Origin: Lathyrus oleraceus
Taxonomy: Eukaryota > Streptophyta > Magnoliopsida > Fabales > Fabaceae
Direction: 5' to 3'
Assembly (NCBI RefSeq): GCF_024323335.1
Contig: NC_066580.1
Coordinates: 138,689,170-138,753,169 of the forward strand
DNA: 64,000 nucleotides
Part shown: in pieces, positions 22,276 to 35,291 of the stretch
How positions within the stretch are numbered: position 1 is the first letter of the stretch
Layout: each line of letters begins with the position of its first letter
The notes under the pieces: model-generated
Databases searched by the model: none
The model's input: only the letters and a program-made list of their open reading frames with translations
Told to the model about the DNA's origin: nothing
Made by a program: the position numbers and the translations under genes

Positions 22276-25200
22276 GTATAACAATATATTATTTCAATAA
22301 AAATATATAGATCACAAATATAACTTGGTTGTCATTTAAAATATAAACTTTTTAATTACAAATTATTACATATTTAATAATTTTTTATTTTCTGTATATA
22401 AACAATAATTATAAATATGCAGTATAAATATGTTCTTTTATAATTTATATATAATTTGTATATTGTAACAATATTTACAATTATTAATTATACAAGTTAG
22501 TAAATAATTCATTATTAACTTCTTTGGAAATAAAAAAATATTTATATACTAATAGTTAAATATATTTAAAATTTATTATAGTTATAAGTTACATTTCTTT
22601 AAATATTTGGATCATGCAATATAATATCATAAAAAAATTGATTTTTAAAACCCTATCTATAAAAAGTAACGTGTACTTTTATATTATATTGTTTTCTATT
22701 TTCTATTGTATAGAATATTTATTTTATACTCAACTTTATTTTTTTTTTATCTTATATCCATAATTTTTTAGCACTATTATCTTAAATATTTTTATTTTTC
22801 ATAATTATACATTAATTAGTATTATAATTATTTATTCTTTTCATTAATGTACATTTAAACTTATTTATTTTATTAATTATATTCACAAATATAACTTAAT
22901 TGTCATTAATTAATATTATAATTATTTATCCTTTTCACTCATTCTATCTCCCCAATGAATTACTCTATGATCTATTGCATCATCATATATTCAAGTCAAT
23001 TTTATGCACCTTGGCATTAACAAGCATTCAAAAATAAATATCATATGAAAGTGGAGTATCAATCTAATATTCTTTTTAGTACATGTAGATTAAGTATATT
23101 TCTCGTTGTTTGAAATATATGTCAGGTTGCATCTCAGCAAGGAATTTACCTAGCCAAATGTTTTAATCAAATGAAAGAGTAGAAGAAACAAACTTATTCC
23201 AAGACATGCTCTCACTTTTCTTTTACTACAAAAGAATATACTATTGTGTTCAGAAAAGAAAATGAAGAACATGGAATATAAATTTAGCCACTTTTCATTG
23301 AAGTTTGAAAGACAAATAATCCATTTCATGAGACAGTACAACAGATGGAAGCTTATTCTCTTGTTATTATAAACAAAGGAGTAAAATACAATTACTCTAA
23401 AAAAATCAATTATACAAAACTACAACTTAAGCATCTAAGCACATGTTTAGTCTAAGATAATATTAGGGCAACATTCAATATTAGGAGCCCGGTTTTAAAT
23501 TCTCAAAAACATCTGCATAAAATAAATACAACTGCAAAATTATAACAACCTTTATTATCCAATTATTAATTAATTAATTAGTTAATTAATTTCTCTTAAC
23601 CGCAAAAATATTAGATAGTTAAATTTCAATCGTATGAATTCCGATGAACATAAAACACTTGATAGTATCTTTTATGAAATAAAAGTTTATAGACATAATT
23701 CTCAGAACATGAAGAAATTATCTTGATATTGTCCTTTTTAGTTATCGAATAGTATAAGACCTAAACCAAAAACATAGCATAAACACTTTTAGAATTTAAG
23801 ATACAAAATTATGAGCGTCGAAAACTTCACATCCAAAACTAATACATCATGGGAAGAATGGAAGAGATATATGAAAATATTGTAAAAGTATTTTCAGAAA
23901 CAACAAAAAATTCAACATATACTTTAGCAGGCATAAATCATAAAATTTGTGGTTTGTACCAAAAATTATGATCAAATTTATAATCAATTTTTCTATATGT
24001 TAGATCACATCTAACCCGGTGTTACTGTTAGATCTAAGAAGTTTATATTTATCCCGTTGAGGGATTTTGTACTACCATCTTCGTTACAATAGTGATGTTC
24101 ACACCAAACACAAAAGAACATGATAATTTTAGATTTTTTTACCAATTTCAACAAAATAATGAAAATCCAATAATTCAGAACGTGTAATAAACAAAATTCA
24201 TAATTTTATTTTAAAATAAATATATCAATAAAAATAGTTAATAATGCATTTGCCATCATACTGATGCATTTTACATATATTAGTAGAATACAAGTTTAAA
24301 ATTAATTTACCTTGTACAAATATTAGTAGTATATAAGATCTAAGAATGATCTGAATGGTTAAAAAGAATCTCTTTTGCAGAGCCACCTCTTTCAATCATG
24401 AATTTTATTTCTTCTCTCTACAATCATTCAATTCATTAAGGCATGAGGAAATGTTAGAGATAGTAAAATGTAACAGGAAGATAACATTTACAACATGGCT
24501 AATCAGCTATACATACCAAAGCCTATAATTTAGTGTTTGCCTGAAAGTTCTCAACCTCAATGTCTTGTTTTGAGAAACCTCATCTCTCTTATGCTTCTTT
24601 GTAATTTCTTCCAATTAATATCCATCCTCACTATTCCTCTTGATTCCTAAACAAAAGAGAGTTTTTCAATTAAATTACACATACTAAATTGTTATAGTTT
24701 TTTTTTTAATATTACCTTCATCGTTGTGCTTCGACTTCGGTAATTCATAAATATTAAAGCATAAGCATCAACAAAATGAAGAGTGAAGATGAAGAAGAAA
24801 TGTCGTTAATAGATGAAGAAGATAAACTTATTTTATTGAAAAAAAATATTTCGGAAATGAAGATGAAATTGCTTAAAAGAAAAGATGGGGATGAAGTTTA
24901 GAAAGATGAAGGATCTGAAAATCGCAAAGGTGAATTTAGATAGAGGATATTGAGAAAAAGTGGATGAGAAAATGGGAGAATTAGTGTTGTAATACACCAA
25001 AGATGAAAGTTCTTCAGAAAATTTATTTGGGGAAAGAAAAGGATAATTGAAATAAGAAGAAATGGTTGTGTGAGACATCAGCATTAGGGGGGAAATAGAA
25101 ATTTCAAGAGCATAACATTTTCTTATATGAGACATCATTTACATTGTCACCTCACTTTTAGGGTACATCGCACTTCAAATTTTTCGAAGCTACAATTATT

Positions 25201-25581
25201 AATTTAATTTCAACATGTGGATATAACATAATTTTAGGTAGGGGTGCACAAATTTAAATAGTCCGAATGAAGCCGACTGATCCGTTCTATTTTTTGTGCA
25301 AATAGATTGGGTCGGGTGTTAGGTAGATTCGATTGTTTCGGTATAGGATTGTTTCGGTCGGACTCAAATGATTATTTTAGACCTATCAAAAACTGAAATC
25401 GATCGAACTTAATTAATATATATATATTATTTACTTTTATTAATATATGACTGGCTCACTATAAAATTGAGATTTATAATGTTTCGGGATATTATCATTT
25501 TTATAATTTAATGGTGACATTGTGTACTTTAAAAAAGTCAATAATAAACCCACAAATTTATAATACAAATACTAGTAGACT

Positions 25582-25591
25582 ACTCATAGCG
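25582..25591. repeat. MULE target-site duplication, left copy
   Basis: ACTCATAGCG, repeated at 41069-41078 directly outside the right inverted repeat. Confidence 0.88.
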
Positions 25592-25890
25592 ATTTTTTTT
25601 TAAAATAACCATGTTTTAGAAATAAAATACGATAATAATCAGGATTTCAAAAAATTTCCCAAAGTAACCATGTTTTTTAAGGGATGCGCCGGAGGAGTTG
25701 GCGCATCCCTTAAAAATTTTAGGAGCCTTAAAGGCAAGCGCCCATGGGCTAGGCGCCCTAGTTGAACCACCCATAAGGGAGGCGCCCCTAGGGTTGGCGC
25801 CCTTGTGTGTCCCTAAAGGGAGGTGCCCCTAGGGTTGGCGCCTTAGCCTCCCGCTAAGGGAGGCGCCCCTAGGGTTGGCGCCTCTGTCTA
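25592..25890 (+). repeat. MULE left terminal inverted repeat
   Basis: About 300 bp that matches the reverse complement of 40790-41068. It starts with a poly-T run and AAAATAACCATG. It has a perfect hairpin at 25677-25713 (14 bp stem TTAAGGGATGCGCC, 9 bp loop) and several AGGCGCCCCTAGGGTTGGCG units, each with palindromic GGCGCC cores. Confidence 0.9.
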
Positions 25891-26158
25891 ATTTTTTTTT
25901 TTTTAAATGTAATTATTTATAATTTTTTTTTTAATATTTCATATTAATTATTTAATACGTAATAAATAAAAATAAAAATAAAATGACTTCATTAAATATA
26001 TAATAAATGATTACATTAGAATGACCAAAATCCTAATGACCCGCCCGATTATAACGTCCCCCGGTTCCACATCCCGGTGCGTTAGGTTGTCTCCGAGGTC
26101 TCCCACGATTTTCTTGAGGTGTTTGTGGTCTTTGGGTGCTGACCTGATCGAGCGATGG

Positions 26159-28339
26159 CTAGTTGGAAGGTCCGGCAGAGGTTCCGGCGGTATTCGAAAG
26201 ATGTGTCATCATTTGCTCCCAATATCCAGAGGGACTGTGGCCAACGGCGCTTCCGTAATGGAGTTCGGTGCCCATGTCATCGTAGTTAGGGCGTTGGGGT
26301 TGGGTGAATTGGGTGGATTGGGGACGGTATAGTTGCCCAAATTGGGTCATTGAGTCGTTTTGAAAACGAAGCAATGGTTCTTGGGGCGTACTATAGTTAA
26401 ACAGTGGTTGGGTGTTAAATGGTGGGGGGCTACGATGACGTGACCCATATGAATCATTGGTGCTATAGACGGTTGTGGTTGTGGGGTTTGGTTCTTGGTT
26501 TTGTGTTTGGGTGGGTGGTATGAAGGGATTGCGACGTTGGATGGTTCGTTGTTGGGTGGTTGGCATGAACGGGTTGCGATGTTGGGTGTTTGGTTGGTTT
26601 GAGTATGTGGTCGGTTGATGTTGTGTGGTTGGTTGTTGGGTTTGGGTGGGTTCACATTGGTGTTGGGTGGTGAATTGATGTGGGACATACGATGATGAAG
26701 CAAGTTGGCGCGGATCTATCAAATACCGCGGCTCAGATACGAATTGCTGAGTTGTTACAGACCTAAACCATGCCATATATTGTTGAGTCGGTCTTACACC
26801 TTGGATGACTGGTTCGTTCAGGACGTGTTGTCGTCGATTTCTCCATTGACGACACATGTCTTTTGCAAAGTCTCTCCAGTCCGAAAAATCCCACTGTGCA
26901 TCGACCCTTTTTTGATGCCAATTCCCCAAACACGTGGGAGACTCTGGGATATGTTGTACCATTCCGAACTGCAGTTTGACCCTGTCACTTTGGTGCATTT
27001 CAACTGTAGTGAATCGGATAATTGGTGTCTTCGCTGTCCAAACTGCAGCATCGTCATGGTTCACATCATGATCCAGACCCAGATATGGCCTCCATACAAA
27101 CTGGAAAAAAATAACAAATCGTTAGATGAGAAATAATTTGAGAACTATTTTAAGATTAACTATAGTTTGGTAGGAGTATTACATCATCATGTCCAATGTG
27201 ATCCAATAGATTTCGATAGACTACAATAGCGTGTTTCGGACACCTATTGTAGTTCATTCCCCTTACTGACCACCTAAGATAAAAAAAAGGAGTGAAAAAT
27301 ATTATTTACTGTTAATTTAAATAATAGATATAATTAATAAAATGGTAAATAGTAAAGTGGTAGACTTACTTGGTTGCAAATGGGAACGCGAATGGACGCT
27401 CATTTTCTGGGGCGAGCGACGACATCCTAGACCACCCCCAAGCTTGAAGCAAATAAGCACATGAAAAAAAAGTACAGGTATTCTTTTTTGCATTTTTACA
27501 CAATGCACTATATAGATGGGCCAACACAGCTGAACCCCAACTATAAGTGTTTACCTTATTGATGTTGCGTAATAAAGGTAAATACATTATATTCACAGAA
27601 TTACCTGTACTTTCTGGAAACAAAAAGTTACCAAATAAAATCATAATATAACACCGAGCTTTTATTATCTTCTCATACTCGGTTGAATCTTCAGACAGTA
27701 CTATACTGTTATAATATTGTCTAAGGTATTTTAAATTTATACCTTGCCCCCTTGCTTGACTGGATGTGTCTCCCTCAGGTTCGTCGTCTAACAAAGGGGC
27801 ACCCAGTAATTCATTGCATATGTCGTTGACATGGTTAACTTTCCCATTGACTGCCTTTCCATCTATACGAAGACCCAACAACATGTACACGTCCTCAAGT
27901 GTGACGGTACACTCACCAATCGGAAGGTGAAATGTGTGGGTCTCGGGTCTCCACCTCTCCAACAAAGCTAGGATGAACTTGTAGTCCACCGAGTACGAAA
28001 CAATGTTTAGGAGATTTCCAAATCCACATCCTCTAATATATGGTTCTATTAAAGGATCGTGGGGTACATATTCATGTACACGACATCTAAACCGCTTCGG
28101 ATCCTAATAACAAAAAAACAAAAATACAATTAGTAGAAGAAATACATTCTAAAGAAATATGTACAAGATGTAATCCATAAATAGAAACTAAAAAGAAAGA
28201 GATTTGAAAGGTATAACACAAAGAACATATGTATTACAAGTAATCCATAAATAGTAACTAAAAGAGAGAGATAACATACAAATGTCGAGATATTCTCGAT
28301 TGTGCCTCTGTGTTCATCGCCCATAGTTAACAAAGACAT
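26159..28339 (-). CDS. Plant mobile domain protein (MAIN-like), four exons
   Basis: Inferred exons on the minus strand: 28280-28339, 27370-28103, 27183-27273 and 26159-27100. All introns are GT-AG, phases agree, and the sum is 1827 bp, giving 608 residues without a stop. The start is ATG at 28339 (MSLLTMGDEHRGTIENI). Residues about 20-420 form the plant mobile domain, with ALLERWRPETHTFHLPIGEC, TVTLEDVYMLLGLRIDGKAV and AWGWSRMSSLAPENERPFAF. The tail from about 430 is rich in Gln, Thr, Asn and Pro with repeated NPF[MI]P motifs and looks disordered. Host members (MAIN, MAIL1) are nuclear proteins linked to silencing; others are carried by transposons. Here it sits inside a MULE, divergent from the transposase and pointing at the left end. 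The splice model is mine, but its agreement across four exons is strong. Confidence 0.85.
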
Positions 28340-28719
28340 GATTCGATTTTGCAAAGCTTAAGTTTGTTAGATGAAAGAAATGTGGTAGAAGGAAAGAGTG
28401 TGATGAAGATGGTTTGATAATGTTGATATGGGAGGGTATTTATAGATGAATAAATGAGTAGGTTTAGAAACTATAATGAATTATGATTGGTTGCATGCAA
28501 AGGCATATGAGGTTAAAAAACTAGTGAATGACAAAAGACAAATGAATGACACAAAGTGAATGACAAAAGTAGCATAGCATGGAAGGGAATCACACAAAGT
28601 GAATGACAAAAGCAGCATAGCATGGAAGGGAATCTAGTAGGCGCATGTGAAGAAATTACATGCAATAGGAAGAGGAGCCATTATCCTTGGCGCCTACATG
28701 TGATTTTTCACATGCAAGG
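28340..28719. other. MULE spacer upstream of the plant mobile domain gene
   Basis: A non-coding stretch with a direct repeat of about 33 bp containing CACAAAGTGAATGACAAAA and GCATAGCATGGAAGGGAATC (28551-28591 and 28593-28633). It ends at the CAAGG target site of the Tekay insertion. It is probably half of the divergent promoter region between the two MULE genes. Confidence 0.6.
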
Positions 28720-30754
28720 TGTAACACCCTTCTAAATACCCCAAAATATTAATTAAAATAATAACATATCAATCAGAGTAATTATGCCCCGAAGGGTGTC
28801 ACACAATCATTTCACAACAATTATCAAAATATCCTGTCATGCTCATTTATTAAATCAAAATAAGACTATTTTGCATAATTCGCAGCGGTTACAAAACATC
28901 GACATTCAAATCATGTACTACATTACATGTAAAGTTGAATCAACAACTAAATTAAAACATAGTCAAACATTCCCTCCCGATGTTACATCTACCAGAGCAT
29001 GACCCACTAAGGACGACACTAGACTCCATAGCACTAGCTTCTACTCAACTCACTGCTCGTTACCTGAAAATTAGATGTAAGGGTGAGTTCCTCAATCAAT
29101 ATAATAAGCATTATAGAACAACATGTAATGCTAAGTAAATAACACATCAATTCACCCCAATCAGACTACGCACTCAGCAACGGCAATATCCGTTCAAACA
29201 TCATATTCAACAGTAACATATAGCATATGTATAATCTCAACCATACTCAACATCAACAACACAACACATAACACACATATAATACTGGAATACATCCATT
29301 CATATTATATGCCATACATTCATTATGAAATGAGACTCCACACATGCGGTACCGACTATTCTTGAACATACAATTCAAGCTCACCGATCCACTCCAGATA
29401 CGGCTACTAAGCTCACCAGTCCCACTCATGTGAGATCTAATGACTCACTCACTAATTCCTCACCATGGGAATTAGCTACAGCCCCGAAGGCTAGACTATG
29501 CACACTAAGCATCTAGTATGCAAACATCAACAACAATTCCATAACAATTCACTCACTAATTCCTCACCATGGGAATTAGCTACAGCCCCACAGGCTATGC
29601 CATGCATGCTAATCATCTAGCAAATGCAGCATCAACAACATGCATAATATATACACTCACAACAATATACATATCATCATACATCATCAATATTTTATCA
29701 CATAAGCATATCAGATCATGCCAAACAACAACCACAGTATTAGTACACTCTACTAATACCTATACTACTCCAAGCCACGGGAAATGATCCCTAATATGTC
29801 ATACATCAGTTGAATTACACACTCAGCCTAAACAACCAGAAACTGCACAACAACAGCACAGAAAATTCACAATTCTGCCCATACGCGTATTGCCTATGCC
29901 CATACGCGTATTGCCCACGCCTGACCAAATCCATACGCGTAATGCCCACTCTCATACGCGTATTGCGCATTTCCTCGCCCAACCCATACGCGTATCACCT
30001 GTCCCATACGCGTATGCTACGCGTATCACTTCCCCATACGCGTACCACCAGAGACCATTTCACGTTCAAAATTTCATCTTCCTCATCCATACGCGTATTG
30101 CCTAGTGCCATACGCGTATTAGCCATCTCATACGCGTATTGCCTAGTGCCATACGCGTATGACCAGAGACCAGAACTCTCAGATCTGCAATGGCTTTCTC
30201 TGCTACGAGATCTACTCAAACCAACCTTCCACAGTCCAATTTCTACACAGAAATCATTCATATTTTCAACACAATTCGTATCTTATTCGATTACACAAAA
30301 TTTGACACTTGTACATCTAATTCCTACGAATTCTTTCTCAATTATACCCCAATTTCGTTCATCCAAAGAGTTCACAATTCATCATGCATCAATCTAATCA
30401 GAGGTAAAACAATAGTTTCTTACTACCCAGTACATATCATTCCATAATACCCGTTAATCGATGATAAACCCCCCTTACCTGAGTTAATCCAGCAATCTCT
30501 GAGCTCCAAGTTTTTCCTCTTCTCTTGCTCTGCCTTTTTGCCCTTTTTCCACTTTCAACCGCTTCTCTGTGTTTTCCTTTTCACGTGCCAACCCTTTTTA
30601 CCAAAAAATGGGACTTTTTATTATTCCAATTTATTTTATTCCAATAATTATTATTCCAAAATAATAATAATAATAATTCAATTATCTAATTAAATTAATA
30701 AACATATTATTAACTTAATTTAAATAATTATTATATTATTATCGGGGTGTTACA
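28720..30754 (-). repeat. Tekay copy 1, 3' LTR
   Basis: 2035 bp, ends TGTAACACCC and GGGGTGTTACA. A cluster of twelve ACGCGT palindromes (mostly CATACGCGTAT) occupies 29881-30170. A duplicated block, CTCACTAATTCCTCACCATG plus GGAATTAGCTACAGCCCC, lies at 29445-29590. Confidence 0.95.
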
Positions 30755-30767
30755 ACTCTCCCCCACT
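30755..30767 (-). promoter_or_regulatory. Polypurine tract, Tekay copy 1
   Basis: AGTGGGGGAGAGT on the minus strand, directly before the 3' LTR. Confidence 0.8.
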
Positions 30768-30796
30768 AAAAGAGTTTTCGTCCTCGAAAACATACC

Positions 30797-33700
30797 TCAA
30801 GCGAACAACTCCGGATAAGACTCCTTCATCTTACTCTCCAGTTCCCAAGTCACATTGCCACCTGCTGGTCCTCCCCAAGCTACCTTCACCAAGGCAATCT
30901 CTTTACCCCGCAACTGCTTCAACTCTCGATCCTCGATCCTCATAGGTGATGTCTCAACAGTCAGGTTATCTCTCACCTGTACATCATCTACTTGGACTAC
31001 ATGCGACGGATCATGAATGTACCTCCTCAACTGAGACACATGAAAAACCTCATGCAAATTCGCAAGCGACGGCGGTAAAGCGATACGATAGGCTACCTCT
31101 CCTATCCTCTCCAAAATCTGATAAGGACCAATAAAACGAGGTGTCAACTTCTTCGACTTCAAAGCTCGACCAACACCAGTTATCGGAGTAACACGAAGAA
31201 ACACATGATCTCCCTCTTGGAACTCAAGTGACTTCCTCCTCTTATCATGATAACTCTTCTGACGACTCTGAGCAATTCTCATCTTCTCCTGAATCATCTT
31301 AATCCTTTCCGTCGTTTGTTGAACAATCTCCGGTCCAACCACAGCACTCTCACCGGACTCATACCAACATAAAGGTGTCCGACATCTCCTACCATACAAA
31401 GCTTCAAACGGTGCCATACCAATGCTCGTATGAAAACTATTGTTGTAGGTAAACTCAATCAAAGGTAAATAACAATCCCAAGCACCTCCCTTTTCCAAAA
31501 CACAAGCTCTCAAAAGATCTTCTAATGACTGAATCGTCCTCTCAGTCTGACCATCAGTCTGCGGATGATATGCAGAACTCAATCTCAGCTTAGTTCCCAA
31601 AGCCTTCTGCAAACCTTCCCAAAATTTCGATGTAAATCTAGGATCTCTGTCCGAAACAATACTCGACGGAATACCATGCAAACTTACAATCTTCTCAATA
31701 TACAACTCGGCTAATCTCTCTAACGGATAATCCATTCTGATCGGAATGAAATGAGCCGATTTCGTCAATCTGTCAACAATCACCCAAATAGCTTCAAAAT
31801 TCTTACTTGTCCTCGGCAAACCAGAAACAAAATCCATACTGATACTATCCCACTTCCACTCTGGAATAGCCAACGGTTGCATTAGCCCAGACGGCTTCTG
31901 ATGCTCAATCTTTGACTTCTGACAAGTCAAACAAGAATAAACAAAACTCGCAATTTCCTTTTTCATTCCCGGCCACCAAAATAACTTCTTCAAATCATGA
32001 TACATCTTTGTAGCTCCAGGGTGAATACTCAAGCCACTACGATGTCCTTCCTCAAGGATGCTCTTCTTAAGCTCAGTAACATCCGGAATACACACCCGAT
32101 TACCAAATCTCAAAACACCATGCTCATCAACTCTGAATTCACCACCTTGACCTTGATTCACTAGAGTCAACTTATCAACCAAAAGCATATCGGATTTCTG
32201 ACCCTCTCTAATCTCATCCAAAATACCACTTGTTAATTTCAACATTCCCAATTTAACACTACTGTGAGTACTCTCACACACCAAACTCAAGTCTCTAAAC
32301 TGCTCAATCAAATCCAATTCCCTAACCATTAACATAGACATATGCAATGATTTCCGACTCAATGCATCAGCCACTACGTTTGCTTTACCCGGATGGTAAT
32401 TCAAACCAAAGTCATAATCCTTCAGAAATTCTAACCATCTCCTCTGTCTCATATTTAGCTCTTTCTGATCAAACAAATACTTCAAACTTTTATGATCACT
32501 GAAAACCTCAAATCTTGATCCGTACAAATAATGCCTCCATAACTTCAGAACAAATACCACAGCTGCCAACTCTAAATCGTGTGTCGGATAGTTCCTCTCA
32601 TGAACCCTTAGCTGTCTCGAAGCATAAGCTATAACCTGCTTATTCTGCATCAACACACCACCCAAACCCAACAATGAAGCATCACAATAAACCTCGAATA
32701 GTTCCGACGAACTCGGTAATATCAGGATAGGAGCAGTGGTCAACCTTCTCTTTAACTCTTGGAAACCTTCTTCACATTTCGAATCCCAAACAAACGCTTG
32801 CCCCTTTCTAGTCAACATTGTCAACGGTAACGCCAACTTGGAAAATCCCTCAATGAATTTTCTATAATAACCTGCAAGTCCAAGAAAACTCCTTATCTCA
32901 GAAACTGACTTCGGAGCTTCCCACTTAGATACCGCTTCTATCTTAGAAGGATCAACAACAATACCACCTCTTGAAATCACATGACCAAGAAAACTAACCT
33001 CTTCTAACCAAAATTCACATTTAGAGAGTTTAGCAAATAACTTCTTTTCTCGTAGAACTTCTAAAACCACTCTCAAATGCTCAGCATGCTCTTCTTCAGA
33101 TTTCGAATACACCAAAATGTCATCAATAAACACTACCACAAACTTGTCTAGGTACGGATGGAAAATCCTATTCATGTACTCCATAAATACTCCAGGCGCA
33201 TTAGTCACACCAAAAGGCATTACAGAATACTCATAATGTCCATACCTTGTTCTGAAAGCAGTCTTCTGAATGTCCTCAGTTTTCACACGTATCTGATGAT
33301 ACCCAGATCTCAAATCTATTTTGCTGAACACACTCGCACCAACCAATTGATCCATCAAGTCATCAATCCTCGGCAAAGGATACCGATTCTTGATCGTCAC
33401 TTTGTTCAGTTGCCTGTAGTCCACACACAACCTCATAGTACCTTCTTTCTTCTTAACCAACAACACTGGTGCACCCCACGGTGACACACTCGGACGAATA
33501 AATTTCTTATCCAACAGATCTTCCAGCTGACTTTTCAATTCAGCTAACTCAACAGCAGACATACGGTACGGAGCCATCGATATCGGTCTAGTACCAGGTA
33601 CCAAATCAATCGAGAACTCAACTTCACGCTCTGGCGGTAATTCATTCACTTCTTCAGGAAACACATCAGGAAAATCACACACCACAGCCAGATCACAAAT

Positions 33701-35167
33701 CACCAGTTTATCTTTAGCTTCCAAAGTCGCTAACAGCATAAACAACTCTGCCCCATCTGCTACTTCCTCATTCACCTGTCTCGCTGATAGGAACAAATTC
33801 TTTCCTTCCTCAATCCCAGGAAATATCACAGTCTTATCAAAACAGTTGATAGAGACTCGGTTAAACACTAACCAGTTCATGCCCAGGATAACATCAACCT
33901 GTACTAGTGGAAGACACACAAGATCCATTCCAAAGTCTCTACCAAAAATACTTAAAGGACAATTCAAACAAACCGAAGTAGTAGTCACTGAACCCTTCGC
34001 AGGAGTATCAATCACCATACTACCACGCATCTCAGATATCTCTAACTTAAGTTTCACAGCACAATCCAAAGATATAAAAGAATGAGTAGCACCTGTGTCA
34101 ATAATAGCTACAAGAGGAAAGCCATTAATATAACACGTACCTCGGATCAAACGATCATCTGCAGAAGTCTCAGAACCCGATAAAGCAAAGACCTTGCCTC
34201 CTGACTGATTCTCTTTCTTCGGCTTAGGACACTGTGGACTGATATGACCCAACTCTCCACAGTTGAAACAAGTCACAGTCTTCAACCGACACTCTGCAGC
34301 CAAATGACCACCTTTTCCACACTTGAAACACTTCATCTCAGCACTGGTACACTCATGAACACGATGTCCAGCTCGACCACATCTGTAACACTTAACAGGA
34401 GCACTAGAGTCTCCCCCACTAGGCCTCTTCATCCCACTCTGCCTCTGGAAACCTTTGCCAGCTGCATACGGTTTTCCACGGTCAATCTGATTCTTACCTT
34501 TCCTATCAACCCTTTGCTGATAGCTCTCTGCTCTAGCCTTGGAATCCTGTTCGAAAATCCTGCAACAGTCAACCAAATCAGAAAACACCCTGATCCGCTG
34601 ATATCCAATCGCCTGCTTGATCTCGGGACGCAACCCGTTCTCAAACTTCACGCACTTAGAAAATTCTCCAGCAGCCTCATTATAGGGAGTGTAATACTTC
34701 GACAGCTCTGTGAACTTAGCAGCATACTCTGTAACAGACTTGTTACCCTGCTTCAATTCCAAGAACTCTATCTCTTTCTTTCCTCTGACATCCTCTGGAA
34801 AGTACTTCCTCAGAAATCTCTCTCTGAACACAGCCCAAGTGATCTCAGCACCTCCAGCAGCTTCCAACTCAGTGCGGGTAGCAACCCACCAATCATCAGC
34901 TTCTTCTGATAGCATATGCGTACCGAACCTGACCTTCTGGTTATCGGCACACTCAGTCACTCTGAAGATTCTCTCGATCTCCTTCAACCACTTCTGAGCG
35001 CCATCTGGATCGTATGCTCCCTTAAACATTGGAGGATTGTTCTTCTGGAACTCACTCAGTTGACGAGCAGTTCCCATTCCCACAACATTCGGATTTCCTC
35101 CAAGTACTCCAGCTAGCATACCCAGAGCCTCAGCAATTGCAGCATCATCTCTACCTCTTCCAGCCAT
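30797..35167 (-). CDS. gag-pol: Tekay-like gag-pol polyprotein, copy 1
   Basis: An intact 1456-residue ORF starting [15 protein letters not shown]; upstream in-frame Met codons (to 35224) are dismissed because copy 2 has the same start and length. Order: gag (about 40-220); three CCHC zinc knuckles (about 265-330; [42 protein letters not shown]); aspartic protease DTGATHSF at 357; RT with [10 protein letters not shown] near 682; RNase H with [12 protein letters not shown] near 828; integrase HHCC zinc finger near 1048-1085 and DDE core ([24 protein letters not shown]); and a chromodomain in the last 60 residues ([14 protein letters not shown]). Chromodomains of this class bind histone marks and steer insertion into heterochromatin. 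Gag and pol are in one frame with no shift. Confidence 0.95.
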   Translation of the reverse strand: MAGRGRDDAAIAEALGMLAGVLGGNPNVVGMGTARQLSEFQKNNPPMFKGAYDPDGAQKWLKEIERIFRVTECADNQKVRFGTHMLSEEADDWWVATRTELEAAGGAEITWAVFRERFLRKYFPEDVRGKKEIEFLELKQGNKSVTEYAAKFTELSKYYTPYNEAAGEFSKCVKFENGLRPEIKQAIGYQRIRVFSDLVDCCRIFEQDSKARAESYQQRVDRKGKNQIDRGKPYAAGKGFQRQSGMKRPSGGDSSAPVKCYRCGRAGHRVHECTSAEMKCFKCGKGGHLAAECRLKTVTCFNCGELGHISPQCPKPKKENQSGGKVFALSGSETSADDRLIRGTCYINGFPLVAIIDTGATHSFISLDCAVKLKLEISEMRGSMVIDTPAKGSVTTTSVCLNCPLSIFGRDFGMDLVCLPLVQVDVILGMNWLVFNRVSINCFDKTVIFPGIEEGKNLFLSARQVNEEVADGAELFMLLATLEAKDKLVICDLAVVCDFPDVFPEEVNELPPEREVEFSIDLVPGTRPISMAPYRMSAVELAELKSQLEDLLDKKFIRPSVSPWGAPVLLVKKKEGTMRLCVDYRQLNKVTIKNRYPLPRIDDLMDQLVGASVFSKIDLRSGYHQIRVKTEDIQKTAFRTRYGHYEYSVMPFGVTNAPGVFMEYMNRIFHPYLDKFVVVFIDDILVYSKSEEEHAEHLRVVLEVLREKKLFAKLSKCEFWLEEVSFLGHVISRGGIVVDPSKIEAVSKWEAPKSVSEIRSFLGLAGYYRKFIEGFSKLALPLTMLTRKGQAFVWDSKCEEGFQELKRRLTTAPILILPSSSELFEVYCDASLLGLGGVLMQNKQVIAYASRQLRVHERNYPTHDLELAAVVFVLKLWRHYLYGSRFEVFSDHKSLKYLFDQKELNMRQRRWLEFLKDYDFGLNYHPGKANVVADALSRKSLHMSMLMVRELDLIEQFRDLSLVCESTHSSVKLGMLKLTSGILDEIREGQKSDMLLVDKLTLVNQGQGGEFRVDEHGVLRFGNRVCIPDVTELKKSILEEGHRSGLSIHPGATKMYHDLKKLFWWPGMKKEIASFVYSCLTCQKSKIEHQKPSGLMQPLAIPEWKWDSISMDFVSGLPRTSKNFEAIWVIVDRLTKSAHFIPIRMDYPLERLAELYIEKIVSLHGIPSSIVSDRDPRFTSKFWEGLQKALGTKLRLSSAYHPQTDGQTERTIQSLEDLLRACVLEKGGAWDCYLPLIEFTYNNSFHTSIGMAPFEALYGRRCRTPLCWYESGESAVVGPEIVQQTTERIKMIQEKMRIAQSRQKSYHDKRRKSLEFQEGDHVFLRVTPITGVGRALKSKKLTPRFIGPYQILERIGEVAYRIALPPSLANLHEVFHVSQLRRYIHDPSHVVQVDDVQVRDNLTVETSPMRIEDRELKQLRGKEIALVKVAWGGPAGGNVTWELESKMKESYPELFA

Positions 35168-35275
35168 CTCTATTCTGAAACCCAAACAAACTAAAACCAT
35201 GAGTACTGATTGGTTACACAACACCTATACCGTACAGGGGAAACAGAATAATTACGACTCGACTCGACCGACTAT

Positions 35276-35287
35276 GCTCTGATACCA
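35276..35287 (-). promoter_or_regulatory. Primer-binding site, initiator tRNA-Met, Tekay copy 1
   Basis: TGGTATCAGAGC on the minus strand, four bases inside the 5' LTR end. Confidence 0.9.
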
Positions 35288-35291
35288 CTAA

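Larger units (their letters stand above)
20815..25591. other. AT-rich intergenic DNA, no gene recognised
   Basis: About 4.8 kb of very AT-rich sequence with only short, non-conserved ORFs. Contents seen: a 37 bp direct repeat (21057-21145); ACACTGTCGGTGTA-type palindromic motifs near 21094 and 21220-21239, which resemble ends of small non-autonomous DNA elements; a degenerate ATACATTTTTTCCGTTTATAAA repeat at about 22130-22270; and a TTAA microsatellite at 23565-23590. I cannot assign any of it to a known family with confidence. Confidence 0.6.

Noticed and set aside
24833..25138. 101-residue minus-strand ORF in the AT-rich spacer
   Set aside because: Composition follows base bias (Ser/Phe/Ile), with no domain and no neighbouring gene signals.
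25243..25330. AGGGGTGCACAAATTT motif resembling an hAT-type transposon end
   Set aside because: No matching opposite end or 8 bp duplication was found.
29810..30397. Repetitive small ORFs rich in PYAYC / IRVL motifs in Tekay LTRs (also near 36462-36969 and 44024-44332)
   Set aside because: They are by-products of the ACGCGT palindrome clusters inside LTRs and occur on both strands.
34244..34909. 221-residue plus-strand ORF opposite Tekay gag
   Set aside because: It is a shadow of gag; a similar shadow appears opposite copy 2.
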